Positions 23,156 to 32,677 of a DNA stretch of 42,483 nucleotides are shown here, piece after piece. The notes beneath the pieces were generated by a model. The model had not been told where the DNA came from, made no database searches, and worked only from the letters and a program-made list of their open reading frames with translations. Made by a program: the position numbers and the translations under genes. The stretch is from Peptococcaceae bacterium (GTDB lineage Bacteria; Bacillota; Desulfitobacteriia; Desulfitobacteriales; Desulfitobacteriaceae), in NCBI GenBank assembly GCA_031289735.1, contig JAITOV010000062.1, forward strand, positions 1 through 42,483. Reading direction: 5' to 3'. Each line of letters starts with the position of its first letter. Within the stretch, counting starts at the first letter, position 1.

Positions 23156-24139
23156 ATCAGCGCGGATATTTTAGCGGAAACATATCAACAATTAAAAAAC
23201 CTGTTGGCAAGGAAAAACTACGAGGTTGGAGAACCGGCCGAGATTGCCTATGGGTTGCAATTTTACATAAGTGGGCAGGCAAAAGGGCTGTTTCGGGTTT
23301 ACGCGAATAAAAAGAACCAGATTAAACTGGATGACTCTCAGATTCATGGGGATCTCGCACCCTTGCGTGAGGTTCTGGATTCTTTCAGCCTGACGCTAAA
23401 TAGATCCGGGCAAAACACACGAGCGACGATGTCGCCTGTCGGCAAAACAGTTCAATTCTCCAATATAAATCTCGCTGATTTAGGGTATCCTATCATTGGG
23501 AGCGATGAATCCGGCAAGGGCGATTACTTTGGCCCGCTAGTCAGCGCTGCGGTTTATGTGGACGAGACAAGCGCTCAAGGGTTGAAGGAGTTGGGGGTTA
23601 GAGATAGTAAAAAACTTAACGATCATCAATCCTTGGAATTGGCTGTACTGATTCGGGGGCTGTGCGCGGGGCGGTACGCTGTCGTTGAGATTGCTCCGAT
23701 CCGCTATAACGATCTATATACACAATTAAAAAAAGAAGGAAAAAATTTAAATCATCTATTAGCCTGGGGACATGCTAAAGCGTTGGAAAAAGTTCTGCAA
23801 AATATACCCTGCGACCTAGCCGTAGCAGATAAATTTGCCGATGAAAAATATATAATCTCTAAACTTCAGGAGAGAGGTAAGCGCATTCGGCTGATTCAAC
23901 AACCGCGAGCTGAAGAGAATATCGCGGTAGCCGCAGCTTCGATCCTGGCGCGTGAGCGTTTTTTGCTGAAACTGAAATCCTTGTCCGCTGAATTTAGCGT
24001 GACTCTGCCGAAAGGCGCTAATCAAGGCGTGTCTGAGGCGGCGGAACGACTGATGCAACAGTTTGGCTTCGCTGTATTATCTCAGGTGGCTAAAGTTCAT
24101 TTTAAGACGACGGAGCAGTTGCGCCGCCCAGATATTTGA
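23156..24139 (+). CDS. rnhC: ribonuclease HIII, apparently without a standard start codon
   Basis: An RNase HIII with the catalytic signature SDESGKGDYFGPLV and the later DSKKL and ILARERF motifs, which removes RNA from RNA-DNA hybrids. The first ~80 residues form the HIII-specific N-terminal domain. The only standard start in frame is TTG 23204, which has no ribosome site and cuts off the conserved-looking helix SADILAETYQQLKNLLA. The frame is open back to TGA 23147-23149. AAGGAG at 23141-23146 is 9 bases before an ATC codon at 23156, so I place the start there; ATT 23168 is another option. Confidence 0.8.
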   Translation: MSADILAETYQQLKNLLARKNYEVGEPAEIAYGLQFYISGQAKGLFRVYANKKNQIKLDDSQIHGDLAPLREVLDSFSLTLNRSGQNTRATMSPVGKTVQFSNINLADLGYPIIGSDESGKGDYFGPLVSAAVYVDETSAQGLKELGVRDSKKLNDHQSLELAVLIRGLCAGRYAVVEIAPIRYNDLYTQLKKEGKNLNHLLAWGHAKALEKVLQNIPCDLAVADKFADEKYIISKLQERGKRIRLIQQPRAEENIAVAAASILARERFLLKLKSLSAEFSVTLPKGANQGVSEAAERLMQQFGFAVLSQVAKVHFKTTEQLRRPDI

Positions 24140-24224
24140 TCTTTATCGACCGTTGTACTAAAATAGCAAATATCAGAATACGCTAGCGCGTATAGGAGTT
24201 CAGTTAATTTAAGGAGGATATCAC

Positions 24225-24827
24225 ATGAGTTATCTAGTTCCAATGGTGGTAGAGCAGACCAATCGAGGTGAACGCTCTTACGATATTTACTCACGCCTGC
24301 TCAAAGACCGTATCATATTCTTGGGCGGCGGGATTAATGATGATGTAGCGAATTTGGTGGTAGCACAGTTGCTGTTTTTGGAAGCGGAAGATCCGGAAAA
24401 GGATATTTTCTTGTATATAAACAGCCCAGGCGGATCGATTTCCGCCGGAATGGCGATCTATGACACGATGCAGCATGTCCGCAGTGATGTGCATACGATC
24501 TGCATTGGTTTAGCAGCCAGCATGGGCGCGTTCCTGTTAGCTGCCGGGACCAAAGGAAAGCGCCAGGCATTGCCTAACGCGGAAATTCTGATCCATCAGC
24601 CGTTAATCGGTGGAGGCGGGTTGTCTGGCCAAGCAACAGAAATCGAGATTCAGGCGAAACAACTGATACGTACGAAGCAGAAAATGAATCGCATCCTAGC
24701 GGAGAGAACAGGTCAACCGATCGAGAAGATCGAAGCGGATACAGACCGGGATTATTACATGACGGCTGATGAAGCTAAGACATATGGGATTGTCGATGAA
24801 GTCATGGAAAAACGGCCCGGAAAATAA
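24225..24827 (+). CDS. clpP: ATP-dependent Clp protease proteolytic subunit
   Basis: A 200-residue ClpP. Seen: the catalytic Ser99 in [11 protein letters not shown] and His124 in ILIHQP, with the family's [16 protein letters not shown] block. It forms the barrel that degrades proteins fed by Clp ATPases. There is no clpX or clpC beside it, and it sits between rnhC and galU, so it may be the main ClpP in an unusual place or a second copy. ATG follows AAGGAGG. Confidence 0.93.
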   Translation: MSYLVPMVVEQTNRGERSYDIYSRLLKDRIIFLGGGINDDVANLVVAQLLFLEAEDPEKDIFLYINSPGGSISAGMAIYDTMQHVRSDVHTICIGLAASMGAFLLAAGTKGKRQALPNAEILIHQPLIGGGGLSGQATEIEIQAKQLIRTKQKMNRILAERTGQPIEKIEADTDRDYYMTADEAKTYGIVDEVMEKRPGK

Positions 24828-24876
24828 AAGATTTGTCGTAATCGTAGTATTGTATGGATGGAAGGAGCGAATCAGA

Positions 24877-25749
24877 GTGCGCAAGATACGTAAAGCCGTA
24901 ATACCAGCGGCTGGATTAGGCACGCGCTTTTTGCCCGCTACCAAGGCTCAGCCTAAGGAAATGCTGCCGATCGTTGACAAGCCAACGATCCAATATATTG
25001 TCGAAGAAGCTGTGGCATCAGGCATTGAAGATATTATTATTGTTTCTGGGCGCAATAAGAGGGCCATTGAAGACCATTTTGACCGTTCCGTGGAACTAGA
25101 GTATTTTCTGGAAAAAGGGAATAAAGACGGATTATTGGATATGGTTCAGGATATCGCCTCTCTGGTAGATATCTATTATGTCCGCCAAAAGGAAGCTTTG
25201 GGTTTGGGTCATGCGATCTATAGCGCGCGGAAATTTATTGGCCAAGAACCCTTTGCCGTATTACTGGGAGATGACATTATTGATGCGGAGAAGCCCTGTT
25301 TGAAGCAGATGATGGAGCTCTATACAGAGTATGAGGCCAATATCGTTGGAGTTCAGCAGGTGCCGTTGGAAGAGGCGAGTAAGTATGGGATTGCTGATGG
25401 AACGTTATTAGCGCCTCATTTGTATCAGGTCAATGAATTAGTCGAAAAGCCGGCGCGGGATCAAGTGCCGCCTGCACGCTTGGCGATTATGGGCCGTTAT
25501 ATTTTGAATCCGGAGATCTTTGCTGAACTGGAAAAGGCAAAACCGGGAAGCGGCGGAGAAATACAATTGACGGATGGAATCCGCGCATTGTCTAATACGC
25601 AGTCCGTGCTGGCCTATGATTTTACAGGTCGCCGCTATGATGTGGGAGATAAGCTGGGTTTCGTAATCGCGACGATTGAATTTGCCTTAAAACGCGAAGA
25701 TATTGCGCCGGATCTTATTCAGTATTTAAAGAATCGGGTTAATTTCTAA
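24877..25749 (+). CDS. galU: UTP-glucose-1-phosphate uridylyltransferase
   Basis: A 290-residue GalU/GtaB nucleotidyltransferase that makes UDP-glucose. Seen: KAVIPAAGLGTRFLPAT with the following KEMLPIVDKP, the GLGHAIYSARK block, LLGDDII and NELVEKP. GTG 24877 is the start: AAGGAG lies 9 bases upstream and the N-terminus then begins at the first beta strand as in the family. It lies 49 bp after clpP. Confidence 0.95.
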   Translation: MRKIRKAVIPAAGLGTRFLPATKAQPKEMLPIVDKPTIQYIVEEAVASGIEDIIIVSGRNKRAIEDHFDRSVELEYFLEKGNKDGLLDMVQDIASLVDIYYVRQKEALGLGHAIYSARKFIGQEPFAVLLGDDIIDAEKPCLKQMMELYTEYEANIVGVQQVPLEEASKYGIADGTLLAPHLYQVNELVEKPARDQVPPARLAIMGRYILNPEIFAELEKAKPGSGGEIQLTDGIRALSNTQSVLAYDFTGRRYDVGDKLGFVIATIEFALKREDIAPDLIQYLKNRVNF

Positions 25750-25913
25750 GGGATGCTGTGATCCTCTGACGAAGTAGTGATGGTTTACGCGATATTGATC
25801 ATTTACTCGGATGTTTAGGCTGAAAATAAATGAGTTATTCAGGAAATCCGACACACCTTCATCCCAAATATTGGTAAAATATTGAGGAAAGCCAAGAAAG
25901 GGAGGGAGAAGCA

Positions 25914-26669
25914 GTGAGGTTTGATCAAAGAAAGATCATCACATTAGCGGGGGCTTTAGTTTTAGCCGGTGTTGTTGTCATCGCGGGGGTTTATGGGCCA
26001 AGCGCTTGGAAGGTGTTTTGGGATAAGAACACCGCTTCAGAGCAAGTGGTCATCCAGAATCCACCGGTCGATCAGATGGCGCCAGCCAACCAAAATACCC
26101 TTGCAGGACAAGGGGCAAATGATCAGAATATCGCTCCAGCGAATGCGACGAGTGTGACGTCGACGCCGGGTGTGCCGGAGCAACCGAATGTCCAACCGCA
26201 AGTAGATGTATCAGGAGCAAAAAAATATCAAGATCCGGATCTTAGTTTACTGAGTCTGGCGCCATCCATCCGTGGGTATTTTAGTACCGAGGGAAATAGC
26301 GGGCTTAGTGATTCCGCCAAAACACTAGCCTACCAAGCAGCTTGGAATATTCATCAATACGTGGACGGATATTTGTTCGGTCCGAACGCGGGACCGCAAA
26401 TGAATGAGGAAGACATCAAGAAGTATATTGTCTTCCATAAAGCATTGTGGGATAAACAACTGAAAAATGAACCTGATGCAGCCAAAGCCGCTGCATTTAC
26501 GGACTATTTAGGGACCCTGTTGAATAAAGGGATTGATTCCTTTGACGCGAAGGATAAATTGCGTATAGAATTATTCCATCAGGAAATCCACGATCTGGAT
26601 ACACAGTTGTTCAGAAGTGATCCCAGTTCTAAAATCTACGGTGCTACGCTGTTTTCCACGAAGCGTTAA
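25914..26669 (+). CDS. membrane-anchored exported protein, unknown
   Basis: A 251-residue protein starting at GTG 25914 after GGGAGGGAG. A single hydrophobic helix (about residues 10-28) is followed by a low-complexity linker rich in Q, N, A and P (~35-100), then a folded-looking C-terminal part (~105-251) with many aromatic and charged residues (SIRGYFSTEG, AYQAAWNIHQYVDGY, FHQEIHDLDTQLF). This is the layout of a tethered cell-surface domain. I do not recognise the family. A terminator follows. Confidence 0.65.
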   Translation: MRFDQRKIITLAGALVLAGVVVIAGVYGPSAWKVFWDKNTASEQVVIQNPPVDQMAPANQNTLAGQGANDQNIAPANATSVTSTPGVPEQPNVQPQVDVSGAKKYQDPDLSLLSLAPSIRGYFSTEGNSGLSDSAKTLAYQAAWNIHQYVDGYLFGPNAGPQMNEEDIKKYIVFHKALWDKQLKNEPDAAKAAAFTDYLGTLLNKGIDSFDAKDKLRIELFHQEIHDLDTQLFRSDPSSKIYGATLFSTKR

Positions 26670-26742
26670 ACTCCGCTACGCTCAGCCGGCCGTCAGAAGG
26701 ACGAGCGTAGAATATCCAACGGGTAATAATTGAATAAGAAGC

Positions 26743-26791
26743 AAAAGGTGTTTCGAATGTGAGATCAATCACGATTTGAAACACCTTTTTT
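26743..26791 (+). terminator. intrinsic terminator
   Basis: AAAAGGTGTTTC (26743-26754) pairs perfectly with GAAACACCTTTT (26778-26789), a 12-bp stem running into a T run. It ends transcription after the exported-protein gene. Confidence 0.85.
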
Positions 26792-26849
26792 GTCTAAGAT
26801 CCAAACAAATTGGCAAGAATAGGTAATAAAATGTTGGGAGAGAAAAACT

Positions 26850-27488
26850 ATGCATAGAAAACATTGGCTGATCACGATGGGGGCTCTGTGTGCCGGCTTT
26901 TTGATTGGGGTGAGTAGTTTAGCTGTTGCCAGTTCAAGTATGCGGGCAGATGTTTTGGCAAAACTCGGCTGGAATGAGCACATTTCTCAGATACCATTGC
27001 ATCAAGGCGCGTCGGGTCATTCGGACGGGAGCGTGGAAGTCAGCGCAGGTGTGACAGCAGAGGTCGAGCCGAACGAAGAATTGCTCTTGGCACACCTAGA
27101 GCAAGAGATCATAGCGGATTATAAGCGGGATGTAGGGATGTTCTTCGAAGCCTGGAAATCTGCCGTTGTCACTGATCGGCGTAAAAAGGTTACGCAAGCG
27201 TATATCGGGCCGCTACTGGAAAAGCATTTCCGTCAGATAGAGGAATACGTCTCGGCGGGCCTGGGGATGGAAGTCTCACAGATAGATTTCACAAAAATTA
27301 ATGTAGAAAAAGCGGACGCAGTCACAGCGACCTTGTTGGCGGAGTACAGTTATGTCGGACAGGATGTTTCGTTAGGCGAGGATGTATGGGTGGGAGAAAA
27401 GTATGAGCAGTTCGTCAAATTGCGGGTGAATATGATTCATGTGGAGGATCGCTGGCTCATCTCCGGAGAAACGCTTGTGGTTGACTAA
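26850..27488 (+). CDS. exported protein with signal peptide, unknown
   Basis: A 212-residue protein. The N-terminus has basic residues and a hydrophobic core (ITMGALCAGFLIGVSSLAVA, ~8-27) typical of a signal peptide ending near A-S-S. The mature part has an acidic helical stretch (~70-120) and a C-terminal beta-rich part ending EDRWLISGETLVVD, reminiscent of NTF2-like or DUF4829-type small domains; this is only a resemblance. It has a ribosome site GGGAG and stands between two terminators or gaps. Not recognised. Confidence 0.6.
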   Translation: MHRKHWLITMGALCAGFLIGVSSLAVASSSMRADVLAKLGWNEHISQIPLHQGASGHSDGSVEVSAGVTAEVEPNEELLLAHLEQEIIADYKRDVGMFFEAWKSAVVTDRRKKVTQAYIGPLLEKHFRQIEEYVSAGLGMEVSQIDFTKINVEKADAVTATLLAEYSYVGQDVSLGEDVWVGEKYEQFVKLRVNMIHVEDRWLISGETLVVD

Positions 27489-27590
27489 AAACACGCGTTA
27501 AAACCTTGAATCTTTGTCCGGCGCAAGATACAATGATCCTGCATGTATGAAGTCGAATGTAGTGCCTTGGGGCGCCGCGAGGTGATAGGA

Positions 27591-28388
27591 TTGTTAACGT
27601 CTGTTCATAACCCGTTGGTGAAGCAACTCGTCAGTCTGCAAAGCCGTAAAGGGCGTGATAACTCAGGTGAGTTTCTGGTGGAAGGCCGGCGAAGTGTGGA
27701 AGAAATCTTACTGCGTGATGCGCCGGTCAAACAAGTATTCCTCTGTCCAGACCTGGCGCCAACGGCATATCAAGACTGGTGCAGAACGGAATGCCTGAGA
27801 CGAGGGATTACGTACCACGAGATCAATGAACGGGTCAGCGCCAAAATATCCGGGACGGAACAACCGCAGGGTGTTTTCGCCGTGTTGGCGCAGCCGAGCA
27901 AGGATTGGCTGGATTTTCACTTGGATCGTCAAACGGTCATCCTGTGTGTAGCTGGTATACAAGACCCGGGAAATCTAGGGACGATTCTGAGGACAGCGCT
28001 GGCTGCGGGGGTAACCCAGATCGTTTTAACAACAGGCACGGTAGACCTGTATAATCCGAAAGTCGTGCGCAGTACCTTGGGGACGATGTTGTCTCAGGTT
28101 ATTTTGGTGGATGTGCCTGCGCAAGATGTGCTGGCATTTTGCCGCGCGCAGGCGCTTCCGCTGATCGTTGCTGATAGCCGGGGGGAATCCTATGCAGTGG
28201 CGCCGCACTTGCAGCCACCGCTTGTTTTAGTGGTGGGTAATGAAGGGAATGGTGTGTCGCCGTGTTTATTGCAGGGAGCGGTTGCCCTGGTGCAAATCCC
28301 GATGCGTTATCAAGTCGAGTCCCTGAATGTAAGTATTGCTACAGGGATTTTACTTTTTGAAATCGTCCGCCGCCAACAATCCTTGTAA
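27591..28388 (+). CDS. TrmH/SpoU-family RNA 2'-O-methyltransferase
   Basis: A 265-residue SPOUT methyltransferase. Seen: the substrate-binding N-terminal domain (SRKGRDNSGEFLVEGRRSVEE), and the knotted catalytic motifs QDPGNLGTILRTA, VVGNEGNGVS and IPMRYQVESLNVSIATGILLF split by family order. It methylates rRNA or tRNA, most often 23S rRNA in this branch. TTG 27591 is chosen: GAGGTGA is 5 bases upstream and the frame upstream (ATG 27543) has none. It precedes the pheST leader, as in many Bacillota. Confidence 0.88.
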   Translation: MLTSVHNPLVKQLVSLQSRKGRDNSGEFLVEGRRSVEEILLRDAPVKQVFLCPDLAPTAYQDWCRTECLRRGITYHEINERVSAKISGTEQPQGVFAVLAQPSKDWLDFHLDRQTVILCVAGIQDPGNLGTILRTALAAGVTQIVLTTGTVDLYNPKVVRSTLGTMLSQVILVDVPAQDVLAFCRAQALPLIVADSRGESYAVAPHLQPPLVLVVGNEGNGVSPCLLQGAVALVQIPMRYQVESLNVSIATGILLFEIVRRQQSL

Positions 28389-28412
28389 CTGAAAAGATCT
28401 TTATGCTATAAT
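28383..28412 (+). promoter_or_regulatory. promoter of the pheST T-box transcript
   Basis: TTGTAA (28383-28388), 18 bp, TATAAT (28407-28412). The -35 overlaps the stop codon of the methyltransferase gene. Confidence 0.6.
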
Positions 28413-28420
28413 TGTCATGG

Positions 28421-28755
28421 CGTCAGAAAATCGGAGCCGAGGAAGGCGGGCGTTGTTCATGTCTCCGACGGATTGGTTTTGGAAGGTTTTCGAAGTGACC
28501 GGTTCACCGAGTGTTTATTTGATGTACCGCCATTATGTGAATCATTGGGAAATACGATGATCAGGTAAAAGGATGTTTTCTTTTCAGGGAGGTTAAAATT
28601 CGCCGGGGAGTAGGTTTATTGAAGATCCTAGGATGGTAGATGAACCCAGCGTCCGCTGTTATCGGAATTCTTTAAGTGCGGTCTTTGTATGGCCGAATTA
28701 AGGTGGTACCGCGGGAATGAATATATCCCGTCCCTGGCAGGGGACGGGATTTTCT
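28421..28755 (+). promoter_or_regulatory. T-box riboswitch leader, predicted to sense tRNA-Phe
   Basis: The 380-bp gap before pheS holds a T-box leader. Seen: the conserved T-box sequence AAGGTGGTACCGCGG (28700-28714) followed by the terminator arms ATCCCGTCCC (28725-28734) and GGGACGGGAT (28741-28750) and a T run. Uncharged tRNA binding would favour the antiterminator. The specifier codon was not located with certainty; Phe is inferred from the downstream genes. Confidence 0.88.
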
Positions 28756-28768
28756 ATTAGAGGAAAGG

Positions 28769-29800
28769 GTGGTCGTCTTGCTGGAAGAAGTGCGTAGAAT
28801 CAAGGAGGAAACATTAAAACGCTTTGAGGATCTTGAATCGTTAGATGAATTGCAAGCGCTTAAAGTCAAGGTTCTGGGAAAAAAAGGCGAGTTGACGGCG
28901 CTATTGCGCCAGATGGGTTCGCTGAGCGCGGAAGAGCGGCCAAAATTTGGCCAAGTCGTCAATGAAGTGCGAGACTATTTGGAAAGCGCTTGGGAGGATC
29001 AGCTGAAACGTTTAGAAGATTTAGCGCTACAGAGCCGCTTGAAAGCTGAGAAGCTGGATATTTCCTTACCGGCAGCCTGGCTGGCAAGAGGGTATCAACA
29101 TCCGTTGACCCGGGTCATGGAGGAAGTGGAAGATATATTCTTGGGCATGGGTTTTCAGATCTCCGAAGGACCGGAGATCGAAACGGACTACTATAATTTT
29201 GAGGCGCTGAATCTACCGAAAGAGCATCCGGCGCGGGAAATGCAGGATTCTTTCTATATTACTGAGGATATCCTGCTGCGTACCCAGACTTCGCCGGTAC
29301 AGATTCGCACGATGGAAAAGCTATATCCGCAGTTACCGGTGAAGATCATCGCGCCGGGCAAAGTCTATCGCAAGGATGACGACGCGACCCATTCTCCGAT
29401 GTTTCATCAGGTAGAAGGACTGGTCGTAGATGTCGGGATCAGGATGTCGGACTTGAAGGGAATCTTATTAAATTTCTGCCAAGAGATGTTCGGACCCGAG
29501 CGGGAAATACGTTTGAGGCCTAGCTTTTTCCCGTTTACCGAACCGAGTGCGGAAGTGGATGTATCTTGTATGCTCTGTGCGGGAAGCGGTTGCCGCATTT
29601 GTAAGCATACCGGCTGGCTGGAGATCTTGGGTTCCGGCATGGTTCATCCTCAGGTCTTGCGGGCAGGCGGGTATGATCCGGAGAAGGTCAGGGGATTCGC
29701 TTTCGGTATGGGTGTGGAACGGATTGCCATGTTGAAATACGGCATTGAAGATATGCGGCTTTTATTTGACAATGATATTCGCTTTCTGCAACAATTTTAG
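28769..29800 (+). CDS. pheS: phenylalanyl-tRNA synthetase alpha subunit
   Basis: A 343-residue alpha subunit carrying the class II catalytic core. Seen: the N-terminal coiled-coil arm, [26 protein letters not shown], the motif 2 region and a C-terminal [18 protein letters not shown] motif 3. A CxxC-type pair occurs in [14 protein letters not shown], as in Bacillus. GTG 28769 (after AGAGG) is used; TTG 28778 is equally possible. The beta subunit follows after 18 bp. Confidence 0.95.
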   Translation: MVVLLEEVRRIKEETLKRFEDLESLDELQALKVKVLGKKGELTALLRQMGSLSAEERPKFGQVVNEVRDYLESAWEDQLKRLEDLALQSRLKAEKLDISLPAAWLARGYQHPLTRVMEEVEDIFLGMGFQISEGPEIETDYYNFEALNLPKEHPAREMQDSFYITEDILLRTQTSPVQIRTMEKLYPQLPVKIIAPGKVYRKDDDATHSPMFHQVEGLVVDVGIRMSDLKGILLNFCQEMFGPEREIRLRPSFFPFTEPSAEVDVSCMLCAGSGCRICKHTGWLEILGSGMVHPQVLRAGGYDPEKVRGFAFGMGVERIAMLKYGIEDMRLLFDNDIRFLQQF

Positions 29801-29818
29801 GATAGGTGGTACGGAAGA

Positions 29819-32278
29819 ATGAAGGTAAGTTTGGCCTGGTTGCAGGCGCTGGTTGATATACACTTGGATGGGCGTGCATTGGCGGACACGCTGACCCGTG
29901 GCGGTATTGAGGTAGGCGGCATAGAACACTTGGGCAAGGGATGCGAGGATGTATGGATTGGCGAGATTAAAGCGTTAACCAAGCATCCTGACGCGGATAA
30001 ACTGCAAATCTGTCAGATAGACATCGGAACGAAAACTCTGCCGATCGTGACCGGAGCAAATAATCTGCAAGTAGGCGATAAGGTACCGGTAGCGGTGGAA
30101 GGCGCCCATCTGCCGAACGGTTTGCGGATCAAACGCGCTAAGCTCAGAGGCGTCCAATCGGAAGGGATGCTCTGTTCTACCGAAGAATTGCTCTTGGACG
30201 CCGCTTTAGGTGGCGAACGCAGTCAAGGCGGAATTTGGATTCTGGCTGAAGATGCGCCAGTCGGGGGGAAATTAGCGGCTTGGCTGGGTCAGGAAGATAC
30301 AGTTTTAGAATTAGATCTTTATCCGAACCGGCCGGACTGTCTGGCGATGGTCAATATTGCCCGTGAAACTGCCTCTCTGACTGGGGCGGCGCTACACTTG
30401 CCGGACTGGGCGCAGGAAGATCAATATCGCGGTTCATCCTTACCTGTAGGCACTGAAACGGGCACGCTCTCTCCGATTCCGGGTGTTGCCTGGACCAGGG
30501 ATTGCGCGATTGAGATTGACGACCCGGATCTGTGTTGGCGCTATGCGGGTTTGTTGGTGGAGGATGTCCGGATCGCGCCGTCGCCGGATTGGCTGCAACA
30601 ACGTTTACAGGCGGCGGGTGTGCGAGCAATCAATAATATTGTGGATATTACAAACTATTGCATGTTGGAAATGGGGCAACCCCTACATGCGTTTGACCGC
30701 GATAAAATCACGGGTACGGTACGCGTTCGCCGGGCACGGGCGGGTGAAACGCTGACCACGCTCGACCATGTAGAACGAACCTTGGAAGAAGGCATGCTCC
30801 TGATCACAGACGATGCAGGTCCGCTGGCTTTGGCCGGTGTGATGGGCGGTTTGCAGAGCGAGGTGACCTCAGCTACCCGGCGCTTGTTCGTTGAGTCCGC
30901 GCATTTTGCCGGTGTGAGCATTCGTAGAACGAGCCGTCGCGTCGGCTTGGCGTCAGAAGCTGCCGCGCGCTTTGAGAAAGGGGTGAATCCATATGGGGCT
31001 GTGGCTACTTTGGCTCGGGTAGCTGAGCTGCTGCTGGAATTACAGGCCGGTCGTCCGGTTGGTTTGGTGGATACGCAAGCGTACTTGCCGGCTTTGCCGC
31101 GTGTGAATATCAGTGTCCGGCACACGTCTGAATTATTGGGTTATCTGGTTCAATCAGACGAGATAGAGAAGATTCTACGGCAATTGGGTCTGGTCTATCA
31201 GAAATCCGGAACGGAGGAGTTCTCGGTGGAGATACCATCGTATCGTAGTGATCTGCGTATCGAGGAAGATTTAATCGAGGAAGTAGCGCGCATTACAGGA
31301 TATGAACGGATTCCGACGACTTTGCCGCAGGGAAGCCAGACACAGGGACGTAGAACCCAGGAACAAGAGATAAGGCGGCAATTACGGCATCTGCTAGTCG
31401 GAGCGGGGATGCATGAGGTGCTGACCTACTCCTTCGCCCGGGTGGATCAGGATGCGTTATGGGGTGAAGCCGCGCAAGCCATTCCCTTACTCAATCCGTT
31501 GCGCGATGAATTGCGGACGATGCGTACGGCCTTACTGCCTGGATTATTGGACATCGCTTCCCGCAATCGGTCGCGTCGTAATATGGATTTGAGTATTTTT
31601 GAGATCGGCAGCGTATATCAGGCCAAGTCAGCTATGATCAACGAGTTGCCGAATGAGATTTTGCGTTTAGCCGGAGTCGTGATGGGCAAAACCAAGAAGC
31701 ACTGGCATGCTGCTGAAACCCCCTATGATTTTTATTATGTTAAAGGCTTGGTGGAAGCGATCGCCTGGAAATTCCATCTGACGTTTCATTATCATGTGCC
31801 GGAGCGTAGCGAGGTTTATCATCCCGGACGTTCGGCGGAGATCTGGCTGGGTAACGCAAAAATCGGCATGATGGGTGAGATGCATCCTTTACAGGAGAAG
31901 CAATGGGATTTGGAGCGGGCGATTGTCTTGGAAATCGATCTGCGGCCGTTATTACAAAAGGGCGGCGCAGGGATTCGGGTTTCCCCAATACCGCGTTTTC
32001 CGGCGATCCTGAGAGATCTTTCACTGGTGGTACGTGAAGAGATTCCGGCAGTGGCTGTGAACGAAAGTATGCGTAAATTGGGCGGCATATTGCTGCAACA
32101 GGTAGAGCTGTTTGATGTTTACGCCGGGAAATCCGTACCGGATGGATATAAGAGTTTGACCTTCTCCTTGCGCTATCAATCCTTGGATGAGACATTGACG
32201 GACGCGCAGGTAAATAAGTTAAATGAACGTATTCTGGCTGGAATTCAGCAGGAATTTGGCGCACAGCAGCGAAATTAG
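29819..32278 (+). CDS. pheT: phenylalanyl-tRNA synthetase beta subunit
   Basis: An 819-residue beta subunit of the usual length. In order: the EMAP-type tRNA-binding domain (~39-150), the B3/B4 editing domain with LEMGQPLHAFD, the B5 domain, the core with DLSIFEIGSVY, and the C-terminal FDX-ACB domain that binds the tRNA anticodon (ending ~812). It edits mis-charged tyrosine and completes the heterotetramer. AGGTGG precedes its ATG. Controlled by the T-box with pheS. Confidence 0.96.
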   Translation: MKVSLAWLQALVDIHLDGRALADTLTRGGIEVGGIEHLGKGCEDVWIGEIKALTKHPDADKLQICQIDIGTKTLPIVTGANNLQVGDKVPVAVEGAHLPNGLRIKRAKLRGVQSEGMLCSTEELLLDAALGGERSQGGIWILAEDAPVGGKLAAWLGQEDTVLELDLYPNRPDCLAMVNIARETASLTGAALHLPDWAQEDQYRGSSLPVGTETGTLSPIPGVAWTRDCAIEIDDPDLCWRYAGLLVEDVRIAPSPDWLQQRLQAAGVRAINNIVDITNYCMLEMGQPLHAFDRDKITGTVRVRRARAGETLTTLDHVERTLEEGMLLITDDAGPLALAGVMGGLQSEVTSATRRLFVESAHFAGVSIRRTSRRVGLASEAAARFEKGVNPYGAVATLARVAELLLELQAGRPVGLVDTQAYLPALPRVNISVRHTSELLGYLVQSDEIEKILRQLGLVYQKSGTEEFSVEIPSYRSDLRIEEDLIEEVARITGYERIPTTLPQGSQTQGRRTQEQEIRRQLRHLLVGAGMHEVLTYSFARVDQDALWGEAAQAIPLLNPLRDELRTMRTALLPGLLDIASRNRSRRNMDLSIFEIGSVYQAKSAMINELPNEILRLAGVVMGKTKKHWHAAETPYDFYYVKGLVEAIAWKFHLTFHYHVPERSEVYHPGRSAEIWLGNAKIGMMGEMHPLQEKQWDLERAIVLEIDLRPLLQKGGAGIRVSPIPRFPAILRDLSLVVREEIPAVAVNESMRKLGGILLQQVELFDVYAGKSVPDGYKSLTFSLRYQSLDETLTDAQVNKLNERILAGIQQEFGAQQRN

Positions 32279-32334
32279 CAGATTAAGATACTATAGAAGC
32301 GAAAATAAGTTAAAACTAGGCGGTGATACGTAAG

Positions 32335-32595
32335 ATGCCAGAGGATGCCACAAAGATCAGTATCGAGATTTACGGGGAAAAATATCTGGTGCGCGGTGAT
32401 GGGACACCCGAACATATTCAAGCCATCGCCAGCGAGGTCGATCATAAGATGACGCTGTTAGCAGGTCGTTTGCCGAACTTGTCCCTGAATCACTTGGCGG
32501 TGCTGACGGCGTTAAATCTGGCTGATGAGTTGGTCAAGCTGCGCGAAGAACAGGAAGAGCTACTCAGTCTCCTGGGTGAAGATACATTCGGATAA
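32335..32595 (+). CDS. zapA: cell division protein ZapA
   Basis: An 86-residue ZapA-like protein that stabilises FtsZ filaments. Seen: SIEIYGEKYLVRGDGTPEHI at the N-terminus, a family signature, and a C-terminal helix of coiled-coil type (LTALNLADELVKLREEQEEL). ATG 32335 is taken rather than GTG 32323, because the purine-rich GGCGGTGAT overlaps the GTG and is about 7 bases from the ATG. It follows pheT by 56 bp. Confidence 0.85.
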   Translation: MPEDATKISIEIYGEKYLVRGDGTPEHIQAIASEVDHKMTLLAGRLPNLSLNHLAVLTALNLADELVKLREEQEELLSLLGEDTFG

Positions 32596-32628
32596 ATCCT
32601 ATGACAGAAGATGAGAAGTTGCGAAGCG

Positions 32629-32653
32629 GCGCCTGGGCTTTCCAGGCGCTTTT
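32629..32653 (+). terminator. intrinsic terminator after zapA
   Basis: GCGCCTGG (32629-32636) pairs with CCAGGCGC (32642-32649), a 5-nt loop, then TTTTC. It separates the pheST-zapA transcript from the U32 peptidase gene, at least in part. Confidence 0.7.
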
Positions 32654-32677
32654 CTATAAGGAGAGAGACATTAGCCA

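Noticed and set aside
31740-32264. 174-codon open frame on the minus strand
   Set aside because: Antisense of pheT, Pro/Ser/Arg-rich shadow composition and no ribosome site.
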